64,000 bases of DNA from Quadrisphaera sp. RL12-1S (GTDB taxonomy: Bacteria > Actinomycetota > Actinomycetes > Actinomycetales > Quadrisphaeraceae), in assembly GCF_014270065.1 (NCBI RefSeq), contig NZ_JACNME010000008.1:62001-126000 (forward strand), in the 5' to 3' direction. Positions 39,660 through 48,600 of the stretch are shown one piece after another (position 1 is the first letter of the stretch; each line of letters begins with the position of its first letter). The notes under the pieces are model-generated. The model had not been told where the DNA came from. It saw only the letters and a list, made by a program, of their open reading frames with translations, and made no database searches. The position numbers were made by a program, and so were the translations under genes.

Positions 39660-41112
39660 CGCTGACCAGCTCCTGCTCCTGCTGCTGCTCCGGAGCGCGC
39701 TCGCGCTCCTCCTCGGACTGCCGGCGCTCGCGCTCCTTGCGCTCGCGCTTCTCCCGCTTGCGCTCGGCCTTCTCGTCGCGCTCGCGCTCGCGGTCCCGCT
39801 CGCGCTCGCCGTCGTCGTCGTCCTCGCCCGCGTCGGGCTCCTCGGCGCGGTGGACGACCACCGTGGTGATGCGGTGCCCGTCCACCTCGTCGGCCAGGAG
39901 CACCAGGCCCGCCACCTCGGCCTCGTCACCCACCACGGGCACGGTGCCGAGGGCCTTGGCGAGCAGGCCGCCGGTGGAGTCGACCTCGTCCTCGTCGATC
40001 TCCAGGCCGAACAGGTCGCCCAGGTCCTCCACGTGCAGCCGCGCGCTGACCCGGAAGCCGCCGTCGTCCAGGGGCACCACGTCGGGGGACTCGGTGTCGG
40101 TCTCGTCGGTGATCTCCCCGACGATCTCCTCCAGGAGGTCCTCCAGGGTGACCAGCCCGGCCACGCCGCCGTACTCGTCGATGACCAGGGCCAGGTGCAG
40201 CGAGGCGCCCTGCATCTCGCGCAGGAGCGCGTCCACCTGCTTGGTCTCCGGCACGAAGACGGGTCGGCGCGCCAGGTCCCGGGCGCGGGCGGTGGCCCCC
40301 CGGCGCCGCACGGGCCTGTCGTGCAGCACCCTGACGACGTCCTTGAGGTGGAGGACGCCCACCACGTCGTCCACGGTGGAGCCCACCACCGGGAGCCGGG
40401 AGTGCCCGGAGGCCAGGAAGAGGTCGAGCGCCTCGCGGGACTCGGTGTCCTCGGGGATGGTCACCATGTCGGTGCGGGGGCTCATGACCTCGCGGACGAT
40501 GGTGTCACCCAGCTCGAAGACGGAGTGGATCATCTCCCGCTCGCCGGCCTCGATGATCGCCGACTCGCTCGCCCTGTCCACCAGCTCGCGCAGCTCGCCC
40601 TCGGTGGAGAACGGCCCGTCGCGGTAGCCGCGCCCGGGGGTCACGGCGTTGGCGAGCGCCACCAGGCCGCGCGACAGCGGTCCGAGCAGCCCCGTGAGCG
40701 CGCGCAGCTGCCCCGCCGAGCGCAGCGCCATGCGCTCGGGGTTCTGCCGGCCGACGGTGCGGGGGCTCACGCCGAGCAGGGTGAACACGACCCCGCCCAT
40801 GACGACGGCGGTGACCAGGCCCACCCACCACTGGGAGAACAGCGCGGCGGAGGCGAGCGCGGCGCAGACGGTCGCGAGGGCCTCGAACGTCACGCGCACG
40901 AGGGTGGCCACGGACAGCGCGGGCACCGGGTCGGCCACGAGGGCGAGCACCGCCGGCGCGCCGCGGCGCCCGTCGGCCGCGAGCCGCTGCGCCTCGGCGC
41001 GGGTCAGGCGCGACAGCGCCGCCTCGGCGGCCGCGAGGTAGCCCGCCACCACCAGCCCGAGCACCGCGGCCGCCGCCAGCCAGGGCAGCGAGGCGTCGGG
41101 GACGGGCGTCAC
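39649..41112 (-). CDS. CBS-domain membrane protein, CorC/HlyC (DUF21) family
   Basis: 487 aa. Three or four N-terminal helices of the DUF21 type (about 8-130), then two CBS domains (VREVMSPRTDMVTIPEDTE at the start of the first, YGGVAGLVTLEDLLEEIVGEI in the second) and a CorC/HlyC domain (DGGFRVSARLHVEDLGDLF). The family is linked to Mg2+/Co2+ efflux and to ribosome-associated operons. The last 60 residues are an extreme Glu/Arg/Lys repeat (ERERDRERERDEKAERKREK), probably an extended charged helix; such tails are uncommon in length. Between ybeY and era. Confidence 0.91.
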   Translation of the reverse strand: MTPVPDASLPWLAAAAVLGLVVAGYLAAAEAALSRLTRAEAQRLAADGRRGAPAVLALVADPVPALSVATLVRVTFEALATVCAALASAALFSQWWVGLVTAVVMGGVVFTLLGVSPRTVGRQNPERMALRSAGQLRALTGLLGPLSRGLVALANAVTPGRGYRDGPFSTEGELRELVDRASESAIIEAGEREMIHSVFELGDTIVREVMSPRTDMVTIPEDTESREALDLFLASGHSRLPVVGSTVDDVVGVLHLKDVVRVLHDRPVRRRGATARARDLARRPVFVPETKQVDALLREMQGASLHLALVIDEYGGVAGLVTLEDLLEEIVGEITDETDTESPDVVPLDDGGFRVSARLHVEDLGDLFGLEIDEDEVDSTGGLLAKALGTVPVVGDEAEVAGLVLLADEVDGHRITTVVVHRAEEPDAGEDDDDGERERDRERERDEKAERKREKRERKERERRQSEEERERAPEQQQEQELVSGES

Positions 41113-41137
41113 GGCCGGCTCGGCCGCTGCGGACGGG

Positions 41138-41625
41138 TCACGACGGCTGGGGCCGGCGCGACAGGAACGTCAGCAGCAGCCGGCGCTGGAGGGCGAACAT
41201 CTCGCGCTCCTCGTCGGGCTCGGCGTGGTCGAAGCCGAGCAGGTGCAGGCAGCCGTGGGTGACGAGCAGCAGCACCTCCTCGGCGGTGGAGTGACCGGAC
41301 TCGCGCGCCTGGCGGGCGGCGACCTCGGGGCACACCACCACGTCGCCCAGGAGCCCGGGCGGGCTGGGCTCGTCCTCGCTGCCGGGGCGCAGCTCGTCCA
41401 TGGGGAAGCTCAGGACGTCGGTGGGCCCGGGCTCGTCCATCCACTGCTCGTGCAGCGCCGTCATGGCGGTGGTGTCCACGAGGATCACCGACAGGTCGGC
41501 CGCGGGGTGCACGTGCATCTCGGCCAGCACGAACCGGGCCAGCTCGGAGACCTCGCCCACGGAGACGCCGGGGCCACCGGCGCCGGACGGGTCGGTGAAG
41601 CCCGACTCGTCGACCACCTCGACGC

Positions 41626-41629
<4 letters not shown>
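41138..41629 (-). CDS. ybeY: Endoribonuclease YbeY
   Basis: Zinc endoribonuclease for 16S rRNA 3'-end maturation and ribosome quality control. 163 aa with the diagnostic zinc motif [11 protein letters not shown] (H125, H129, H135) and the substrate strand [10 protein letters not shown]. The ATG overlaps the phoH stop by 4 nt, the universal phoH-ybeY pairing. Confidence 0.96.
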
Positions 41630-42729
<1,100 letters not shown>

Positions 42730-42883
42730 GGGAGGGGCTGGGCGCCCCGGTCTCCTGCTGGCCGGGCCCCTGACCGGGGCCGATCGAGGTCCAGGGTAGC
42801 TCTCGGGACCGTCAGCGCACCGACGGATGCTCCGCCGGGCGGGCCGCGGAGCGCTCCGCGAGGCGCGTCGGGCACGACGCACC

Positions 42884-42889
42884 TAGCGT
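42884..42889 (+). promoter_or_regulatory. -10 box before the GH15 gene
   Basis: TAGCGT, with the same context as other leaderless promoters here. The codon 7 nt downstream is ATC (42897), in frame with the GH15 gene, rather than ATG or GTG. Confidence 0.45.
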
Positions 42890-42947
42890 CGTCGTCATCG
42901 ACACCACCGACACCACCGACGCGCCCCCCGCCGGCCCCTCCGCCGGG

Positions 42948-44903
42948 GTGCTGTCCGAGCGGCTCCGCGCCGATGAGGCGCGGCGCGCCCCGGTGCCGGG
43001 CTCGCACCGCGACGTCGCCCCGGTCCGCTGGGCGGACGGGTCCTCCCCCTCGCCCTCCCCCGCGCACGAGCGCGACGGTCACGGGTGGGCGGACCTGCGC
43101 ACCTACGCGGCGCTCGGCGACGGCCGCACCGTGGCGCTGGTCGCCCGGGACGGCCGGGTCGACTGGCTGCCGCTGCCCGACCTCGACTCCACGCCGCCGT
43201 TCGCCGCGCTGCTCGACCCCGACGACGGCGGGTGCGTGGAGCTGGCGCCGGTGGAGCCGTTCGAGGTGGAGCGCCAGCACGTCCCCGGCACCAACGTGCT
43301 GACCACCACCTTCCGCACCGCGAGCGGTGCGGTGCGGGTGACGGACTGCCTGAGCACCGGGGTGGCGGGCCGGCTGCCGTGGGCCGAGCTCGGTCGCCGC
43401 GTCGAGGGTCTGACGGGCCGGGTGCGGGTGCGGGCCGTGGTCCGGCCCGGCACCTGCCTGGGCACCGCCGGCCCGTGGGTGCAGCGCACCTCCGCCGCCA
43501 CGCTGCTGCGCGTGGACGGCCTGACGATGGCCGTGGTCGCGGAGGTCCTGGACCCGGGCCCGGCGGACGCGGACGGCGGCGGCGCCCGGCTCCAGCGCAC
43601 CGACGGCGAGCGGGAGGTGCGGGTGGACCTGGACGTGGTGGCGGGCTCGCGCTCGGTGCTCGGCCTGGTGGCCACCTCCGGCGAGCCGCTGTGGGTCCCG
43701 TCGGGCGAGGCGGTGGACGCCGGCGTCGACCGGACCGTGGAGAACTGGCGGGCCTGGTCGCGCACGTTCGACTGGGACGGACCGTGGGACGCCGCGGTGC
43801 GCCGCAGCGCCATGGTGCTCAAACTGCTGCTCCACGCCCCGAGCGGGGCCGTGGCGGCCGCCGCCACGACGTCGCTGCCGGAGGACCCGTCGGGATCGAA
43901 GTGCTGGGACTACCGCTTCGCCTGGGTGCGCGACTCCGCCTACAGCCTGCAGGCCATGATGCGCTTCGGGCTGCGCGAGGAGCCCCACGCGGCGGTCAGC
44001 TGGCTGCTGCGGACCATCCGCTCCGACGGCGCCGTCCCCGACGTCTTCTACGCGCTGTCGGGCCGCGTGCCGCGCGGCGGCGTCGAGGAGCTGCAGGCCC
44101 CCGGCTGGCGCGGCGCGGGTCCGGTGGTCCGCGGGAACGGCGCTGCCGGGCAGCTGCAGCTGGGCGTCTACGGGGACCTCTTCAGCATCCTGCGGCTCTA
44201 CGTCGACGGCGGCGGGGCGCTGGACGCCGAGACCGGTCGGCAGCTGGCCTCCACCGCCGACGCCGCGTGCGACCGGTGGCGCCAGCCCGACGCCGGCATG
44301 TGGGAGCTGCACACGGCGCGCCACTACACCAGCAGCAAGATGGGCTGCTGGCAGGCGCTCACCCACGCCGTCCACCTCGCCGAGCTGGGCCAGGTGCCCG
44401 GCGACCCGTCCCGGTGGCGCTCGGAGGCGGCGCTCATCCAGCGGTGGGTGGCCGAGCACTGCTGGTCGGAGCGGCTGGGCGCCTACACCTGGTACCCCGG
44501 CACCGAGCGGCTGGACGCGTCCGTGCTCCTGCACGCCGTGAGCGGCTTCGACCGCGGGCCGCGCATGAGCTCGACCCTGGACGCGCTGCGCCGCGAGCTG
44601 GGCCACGGCCCCCACCTGTACCGCTACACGGGGGCCGCGGCCGAGGAGGGCAGCTTCGTGGCCTGCTCGTTCTGGATGGTCTCCGCGCTGCAGCTGTGCG
44701 GACGCGGCGAGGAGGCGCGGGCGCTCATGGACGCCCTGGTCGACGGGCCGGAGGCGGTGCTCAACGACGTCGGCGTGCTGGCGGAGATGGTCGACCCGGC
44801 CACCGGGCACTGGCTGGGCAACCTGCCGCAGGCGCTGAGCCACCTGGCGCTGGTCAACGCCGCCGTCACGGTGCACGAGCACCAGGACGACCAGGACGAC
44901 TGA
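42948..44903 (+). CDS. Glycoside hydrolase family 15 (glucoamylase/trehalase-like)
   Basis: 651 aa, cytosolic (no signal peptide). N-terminal GH15-type beta domain (about 45-270, RTYAALGDGRTVALVARDGRVDWLPLPDLDS at its start, split) and an alpha/alpha barrel. Motifs: CWDYRFAWVRDSAYSLQAM, general acid E453 in GMWELHTARHYTSSKMGCWQA and the base Glu at 566-567 in AAEEGSFVACSFWM. Actinobacterial relatives include trehalases and glucoamylases; the choice is open. GTG at 42948 is the first standard start in frame; a leaderless start at the ATC at 42897 would add IDTTDTTDAPPAGPSAG. Ends in three in-frame TGA codons. Confidence 0.9.
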   Translation: MLSERLRADEARRAPVPGSHRDVAPVRWADGSSPSPSPAHERDGHGWADLRTYAALGDGRTVALVARDGRVDWLPLPDLDSTPPFAALLDPDDGGCVELAPVEPFEVERQHVPGTNVLTTTFRTASGAVRVTDCLSTGVAGRLPWAELGRRVEGLTGRVRVRAVVRPGTCLGTAGPWVQRTSAATLLRVDGLTMAVVAEVLDPGPADADGGGARLQRTDGEREVRVDLDVVAGSRSVLGLVATSGEPLWVPSGEAVDAGVDRTVENWRAWSRTFDWDGPWDAAVRRSAMVLKLLLHAPSGAVAAAATTSLPEDPSGSKCWDYRFAWVRDSAYSLQAMMRFGLREEPHAAVSWLLRTIRSDGAVPDVFYALSGRVPRGGVEELQAPGWRGAGPVVRGNGAAGQLQLGVYGDLFSILRLYVDGGGALDAETGRQLASTADAACDRWRQPDAGMWELHTARHYTSSKMGCWQALTHAVHLAELGQVPGDPSRWRSEAALIQRWVAEHCWSERLGAYTWYPGTERLDASVLLHAVSGFDRGPRMSSTLDALRRELGHGPHLYRYTGAAAEEGSFVACSFWMVSALQLCGRGEEARALMDALVDGPEAVLNDVGVLAEMVDPATGHWLGNLPQALSHLALVNAAVTVHEHQDDQDD

Positions 44904-44927
44904 GGCGGCTGAGGCGGCTGAGGCGCC
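44901..44927 (+). repeat. 9-bp tandem repeat containing the GH15 stop codon
   Basis: TGAGGCGGC, TGAGGCGGC, TGAGGCGCC. Because the period is 9, the stop codon is repeated in frame three times. It ends 13 nt before the convergent HIT gene stop. Confidence 0.8.
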
Positions 44928-44940
44928 GGAGCGCCGCCGG

Positions 44941-45288
44941 TCAGCCGGGGGGCCAGCCCATCGGGCGCCCGCCGAGCACGTGCCCGTGCACGTGGAAGAC
45001 GCTCTGGCCGACGCCCGCCCCCGTGTTGAACACCAGCCGGAACTGCCCGTCGTCCAGCTCGGAGGCCACCCGCGCCGCCGTCGCGGTGACCTCGGCCAGC
45101 ACCTCGGGGTCCGCGGCGGCGAGGGCTGGCACGTCGCGGTGGTGCTCGACCGGCACGACGAGCACGTGCAGCGGGGCCTGCGGGTCGAGGTCGCGGAAGG
45201 CGACGACGCGGTCCGTGCGCGCGACCACCTGCGCCGGCACGTCGCCGGAGGCGATCCGGCAGAAGATGCAGTCAGGGTCCTGGGCCAC
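44941..45288 (-). CDS. HIT-family nucleotide hydrolase (Hint-like)
   Basis: 115 aa. Histidine-triad protein that hydrolyses nucleoside phosphoramidates or acyl-AMP. The triad VFHVHGHVLGG (H99, H101, H103) is intact and the N-terminal CIFCRIASGDVPA includes the C-x-x-C of the Hint branch. The GTG at 45288 is preceded 6 nt upstream by TACCGT, so the transcript is probably leaderless. Convergent with GH15, divergent from the lipoprotein gene. Confidence 0.93.
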   Translation of the reverse strand: MAQDPDCIFCRIASGDVPAQVVARTDRVVAFRDLDPQAPLHVLVVPVEHHRDVPALAAADPEVLAEVTATAARVASELDDGQFRLVFNTGAGVGQSVFHVHGHVLGGRPMGWPPG

Positions 45289-45294
45289 CCGCCG

Positions 45295-45300
45295 ACGGTA
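45295..45300 (-). promoter_or_regulatory. -10 box of the HIT gene (leaderless)
   Basis: TACCGT on the minus strand, 6 nt before the GTG at 45288. Confidence 0.45.
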
Positions 45301-45389
45301 CCCACCCGCAGGTGACGATCCGGTCACCCGGTGAGGGCGGTCGGCGCGTCCTGGCCCGCGCAGACCGCCCGCAGCGGTAGGAACGGGGC

Positions 45390-45971
45390 ATGCGAGCCCA
45401 CACCCGGACCCAGCGGGCACACCGCACCGCCCGCCTGACCGCCCGCGCCGGCGCGCCGGTCGCCGTCGCGATGGCGCTGCTGCTGTCCGGCTGCGGCGGG
45501 GCCCAGACCGCCACCGAGCCGGTCGGCGCCGACACCACCAGCAGCGCGGCGAGCACGAGCGCGTCGTCGTCCTCCGCGAGCTCCTCGGCGACCACCACGT
45601 CCGCGGCGAGCGGGTCCGCGGCCACCGCCGCCGGTCCCGCCGCCACCGGCTCGGGCACGTCGAAGTCCGTGGTGATCACCGCTCCCACCGAGGGCGAGCA
45701 CCTGCCGGCCGGCCCGATGGGGATCGTCGGCCAGGGCTCGGCGCCCGAGGGCACCCTGCTGTACAAGATCACGCAGGCCGACGGCACGGTGCTGTCCGAC
45801 GGGTACACCGACGCCGGCGCCAACGGCGCGGTGGGCGACTTCTCCATCCCCCAGACCGTCCAGAAGGGCACCTGCGCTCCCTGCACCGCCGAGGTCTGGG
45901 TGCCTGACGAGTCCGCGGGCGAGGGCAAGGTCGGCTCCGGCGCCGCGAAGGTCACCTTCTACGTCGACTGA
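45390..45971 (+). CDS. Lipoprotein with Gmad2 immunoglobulin-like domain
   Basis: 193 aa. A long n-region, hydrophobic core and lipobox LLLSGC (lipidated C35), then a Ser/Thr/Ala linker (about 47-90) and a C-terminal Gmad2 beta-sandwich (VVITAPTEGEHLPAGPMGI, ITQADGTVLSDGYTDAG, GDFSIPQTV). Gmad2 domains occur in surface and spore-germination proteins and are thought to bind sugars or other proteins. The ATG is preceded by TAGGAA at 6 nt, which could serve as -10 or as a weak AGGA ribosome site. No operon partner. Confidence 0.8.
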   Translation: MRAHTRTQRAHRTARLTARAGAPVAVAMALLLSGCGGAQTATEPVGADTTSSAASTSASSSSASSSATTTSAASGSAATAAGPAATGSGTSKSVVITAPTEGEHLPAGPMGIVGQGSAPEGTLLYKITQADGTVLSDGYTDAGANGAVGDFSIPQTVQKGTCAPCTAEVWVPDESAGEGKVGSGAAKVTFYVD

Positions 45972-46041
45972 CCGCCGTCGCCTGGCCGTCGTCGGCAGGC
46001 GCCGTCGCCTGACGCCGTCGGCGGACGCCCTGCACCGCCCT

Positions 46042-46067
46042 CCGCAGGTGACCGTGGTCACCTGCGG
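46042..46067. repeat. 26-bp inverted repeat
   Basis: CCGCAGGTGACC, 2 nt, GGTCACCTGCGG. Shares the GGTGACC/GGTCACC core with the longer palindrome that follows. It lies in the 275-bp gene-free gap (45972-46246) between the lipoprotein gene and dnaJ. Confidence 0.8.
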
Positions 46068-46087
46068 ACGCGTCGGCCCAGCACGGT

Positions 46088-46143
46088 GCTGACGCGACTG
46101 ACCGCGGTCACCTCCGGAGGTGACCGCGGTCAGTCGCGTCAGC
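46088..46143. repeat. Perfect 56-bp palindrome
   Basis: Two 28-bp arms without a loop, centred between 46115 and 46116 (TCCGGA). From the left edge the arm reads GCTGACGCGACTGACCGCGG and continues GTCACCTC. Symmetry is complete. Between convergent genes it could act as a bidirectional terminator, a protein-binding dyad or a mobile extragenic palindrome. Confidence 0.9.
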
Positions 46144-46176
46144 TTTCACAGCAGAGCAGGAGCAGCGCTGGACCAG

Positions 46177-46242
46177 TGCAGGAGCAGTGCAGGAGCAGTG
46201 CAGGAGCAGTGCAGGAGCAGTGCAGGAGCAGTGCAGGAGCAG
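46177..46242. repeat. 11-bp tandem repeat (6 perfect copies) after dnaJ
   Basis: Six identical TGCAGGAGCAG units. The next 11 bases begin TGC and contain the dnaJ stop codon on the minus strand. Copy number is likely to vary between strains. Confidence 0.9.
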
Positions 46243-46246
46243 TGCC

Positions 46247-47377
46247 TCAGCGGCCGGAGAAGCCCCGCTTGAGGCGGGAGAACACCCCGCCGGAGGCGGG
46301 TGAGAGCCGGCCCTCGGGGCGCTCCTCGCCGCGCAGCGCCGCCAGCTGGCGGAGCAGCTCGGCCTGCTCGTCGTCCAGACCCTTGGGCACCTGCACGTCG
46401 ATGTGGACGTGCAGGTCGCCGCGACCGCCGGAGCGCAGCCGCGCCGCGCCCAGGCCGCGCAGGGTGACCACCTCGGCGGGCTGGGTGCCGGGCCGGACCT
46501 CCACCTCGCGCAGGCCGTCGAGGGTCTCCATCTCCAGCACCGTGCCGAGCGCCGCCGCGGTCATCGGCACGGGCAGGGTGGCGTGCAGGTCCTCGCCGCG
46601 GCGGGTGAAGAGGTCGTGCTGGCGCTGGACCACCTCCACGTAGAGGTCGCCGGCGGGACCGCCGCCCGGGCCCACCTCGCCCTGGCCGGACAGCTGGATC
46701 CGGGTGCCGGTGTCCACGCCGGCGGGCACGCGGATGGTCAGCGTGCGCCGACGGCGCACGCGGCCGTCACCGGCGCACTCGTTGCACGGGTCGGGGATGG
46801 TGGTGCCGTAGCCGCCGCAGGCGGGGCAGGGGGAGGTGGTGAGCACCTGGCCGAGCAGCGACCGGGCGGCGCGCTGCACCTGTCCCTGGCCGTGGCAGAC
46901 GTCGCAGGTGCGGACCTGGGTGCCCGGCTGGGCGCAGTTCCCGTTGCACGTCGGGCAGACGACGGCGGTGTCGACGGTGATCTCGCGCTCGGCGCCGAAG
47001 ACGGCCTCGGCGAGGTCCACCTCGAGGCGGATCAGGGCGTCCTGGCCGGGCTGGGCGCGCGAGACCGGGCCGCGCGCGGCGCCGCCCCCACCGCCGAAGA
47101 AGGTGCCGAACAGGTCGCCGAGGTCGAAGGCCTGGCCGCCGCCCGGGAACCCGCCGCCGCCGAAGCCGCCGCCGGAGCTGCCGGTCGCGTCGTACACCCG
47201 CCGCTTGTCCGGGTTGCTCAGCACCTCGTAGGCGGCCGAGACCTCCTTGAAGCGCTCCCCGGCGTCGGGGTTGACGTCGGGGTGGAGCTGGCGGGCCAGC
47301 TTGCGGTAGGCCTTCTTGACGTCCTCGGTGCTCGCGTCGCGCGGCACCCCGAGGGCGGCGTAGTGGTCGGTCGGCAC
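46247..47377 (-). CDS. dnaJ: Molecular chaperone DnaJ (Hsp40)
   Basis: 376 aa co-chaperone that delivers clients to DnaK. The J-domain has the HPD tripeptide (QLHPDVNPD), followed by a Gly/Phe linker ([15 protein letters not shown]). Four zinc motifs follow: [24 protein letters not shown] and CNECAGDG; the first departs from CxxCxGxG by Cys for the last Gly. C-terminal substrate-binding domains are complete. GTG with AGGAG 10 nt upstream. It follows hrcA by 74 bp, the usual actinobacterial hrcA-dnaJ2 order, so it should share CIRCE control. Confidence 0.95.
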   Translation of the reverse strand: MPTDHYAALGVPRDASTEDVKKAYRKLARQLHPDVNPDAGERFKEVSAAYEVLSNPDKRRVYDATGSSGGGFGGGGFPGGGQAFDLGDLFGTFFGGGGGAARGPVSRAQPGQDALIRLEVDLAEAVFGAEREITVDTAVVCPTCNGNCAQPGTQVRTCDVCHGQGQVQRAARSLLGQVLTTSPCPACGGYGTTIPDPCNECAGDGRVRRRRTLTIRVPAGVDTGTRIQLSGQGEVGPGGGPAGDLYVEVVQRQHDLFTRRGEDLHATLPVPMTAAALGTVLEMETLDGLREVEVRPGTQPAEVVTLRGLGAARLRSGGRGDLHVHIDVQVPKGLDDEQAELLRQLAALRGEERPEGRLSPASGGVFSRLKRGFSGR

Positions 47378-47451
47378 GGGTCAGACGCTCCTGAGGAGTG
47401 GGCAGGTCGGTCGGTGCAGCAGGGCGGGCGCGGCAGGTGCGGCGGGGCGGG

Positions 47452-48501
47452 TCACCGCGCCAGGACCCTGCTGAGGTAGCGGGCGACGGCGCGGACCGCG
47501 GCGATCGAGGTCGGGTAGTCCATGCGCGTCGGTCCCAGGATGCCCAGGCGAGCGACCACCTCGCCGCCCGAGCCGTACCCGGAGGCCACGACGGCGGCGT
47601 CGGAGAGCCCGCTGTGCACGATCTCGCGGCCGATGCGCACCGAGACGCCGCTGGCGGGGTCGTCCGCCATCTCCGCGAGCAGGCGCAGCACCACCACCTG
47701 CTCCTCGATCGCCTCGAGGACGGGCGCCACGGAGGCGGAGAACCCCCCGGCGCCGCGGACGAGGTTGGCGGTGCCCGCCAGCACCATCCGCTCCTCGCGG
47801 GTGGCGTCGAGGGCGGAGCGCAGGGCGGCCGCCACGGCACCGGCGGCCGCGGCGTCCTCGGGGCGGGCCGCCGACCAGGAGGCGACCACGCCGTCGAGCG
47901 CGACCACGGCCTCGTCGGCACGGCGGCTGGCGGTGGCCGCGTTGAGGCGTCCGCGCAGCTCGGTCACGAGCTCGGGGGCCACCTCGGGCGCCTCGGGCGG
48001 CACCTCCACCGAGCGCTGCTCCACGCGGCCGCTGTCGGTGATGAGCACCAGCACCAGCCGGCGCGGGGCCAGCTGGACCAGCTCCACGTGGCGCACCCGG
48101 GCGCGGGCCAGGGAGGGGTACTGGATGACGGCCACCTGCTGGGTGAGCTGCGCGAGCGCCCGCACCGTGCGCTCCAGCACGTCGTCGAGGTCGACCGGCT
48201 GGCCGCCCTCGCCCAGCAGCCTGTCGATGGCGCGCCGCTCGGCCGGTGACAGCGGGCGCACGGCGGGCAGCCCGTCGACGAAGGCGCGGTAGCCCTTGTC
48301 GGTGGGCACCCGGCCGGCGCTGGTGTGGGGCTGGGCGATGAGCCCCTCCTCCTCCAGCGCGGCCATGTCGTTGCGGATGGTGGCCGGGGACACGCCGAGG
48401 GCGTGCCGCTCCACGAGCGCCTTGGAGCCGACGGGCTCCTGCGTGGCGACGTAGTCCTCGACGATGGCCCGCAGGACGGCGAGGCGCCGGGGCTCGGTCA
48501 C
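47452..48501 (-). CDS. hrcA: Heat-inducible transcription repressor HrcA
   Basis: 349 aa. N-terminal winged helix ([22 protein letters not shown], then [34 protein letters not shown]) and a GAF-like regulatory domain. It represses heat-shock genes through CIRCE elements; a good CIRCE lies in its own promoter. The GTG at 48501 has GGGAGGG upstream; the longer frame to 48549 would start inside the operator. Confidence 0.96.
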   Translation of the reverse strand: MTEPRRLAVLRAIVEDYVATQEPVGSKALVERHALGVSPATIRNDMAALEEEGLIAQPHTSAGRVPTDKGYRAFVDGLPAVRPLSPAERRAIDRLLGEGGQPVDLDDVLERTVRALAQLTQQVAVIQYPSLARARVRHVELVQLAPRRLVLVLITDSGRVEQRSVEVPPEAPEVAPELVTELRGRLNAATASRRADEAVVALDGVVASWSAARPEDAAAAGAVAAALRSALDATREERMVLAGTANLVRGAGGFSASVAPVLEAIEEQVVVLRLLAEMADDPASGVSVRIGREIVHSGLSDAAVVASGYGSGGEVVARLGILGPTRMDYPTSIAAVRAVARYLSRVLAR

Positions 48502-48533
48502 GGTGCGTCCCTCCCGCTCGTCGGCACCACTGC

Positions 48534-48558
48534 TGGCACTCAGCAGCACGGAGTGCCA
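48534..48558. promoter_or_regulatory. CIRCE operator and hrcA promoter
   Basis: TGGCACTC, exactly 9 nt, GAGTGCCA, the CIRCE arrangement. On the minus strand a TAGGAT -10 box (48564-48559) abuts it, so HrcA bound here would sit on the transcription start of hrcA-dnaJ. Confidence 0.85.
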
Positions 48559-48587
48559 ATCCTACGCCGTCCGGCCGGAGCCGCAGG

Positions 48588-48593
48588 TAGCGT
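48588..48593 (+). promoter_or_regulatory. -10 box of the DUF3097 gene (leaderless)
   Basis: TAGCGT, 7 nt before the GTG at 48601. It lies 30 bp from CIRCE, so HrcA could also influence this direction. Confidence 0.5.
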
Positions 48594-48600
48594 CGATCGG

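Noticed and set aside
46177-46242. Possible CRISPR array
   Set aside because: The 11-bp units are contiguous with no spacers and there are no cas genes.
46086-46643. A plus-strand frame with a repeated QEQCRSSAGAV motif
   Set aside because: The motif is the 11-bp DNA repeat read three times per 33 bp. The rest is antisense to dnaJ, and it begins inside the palindrome.
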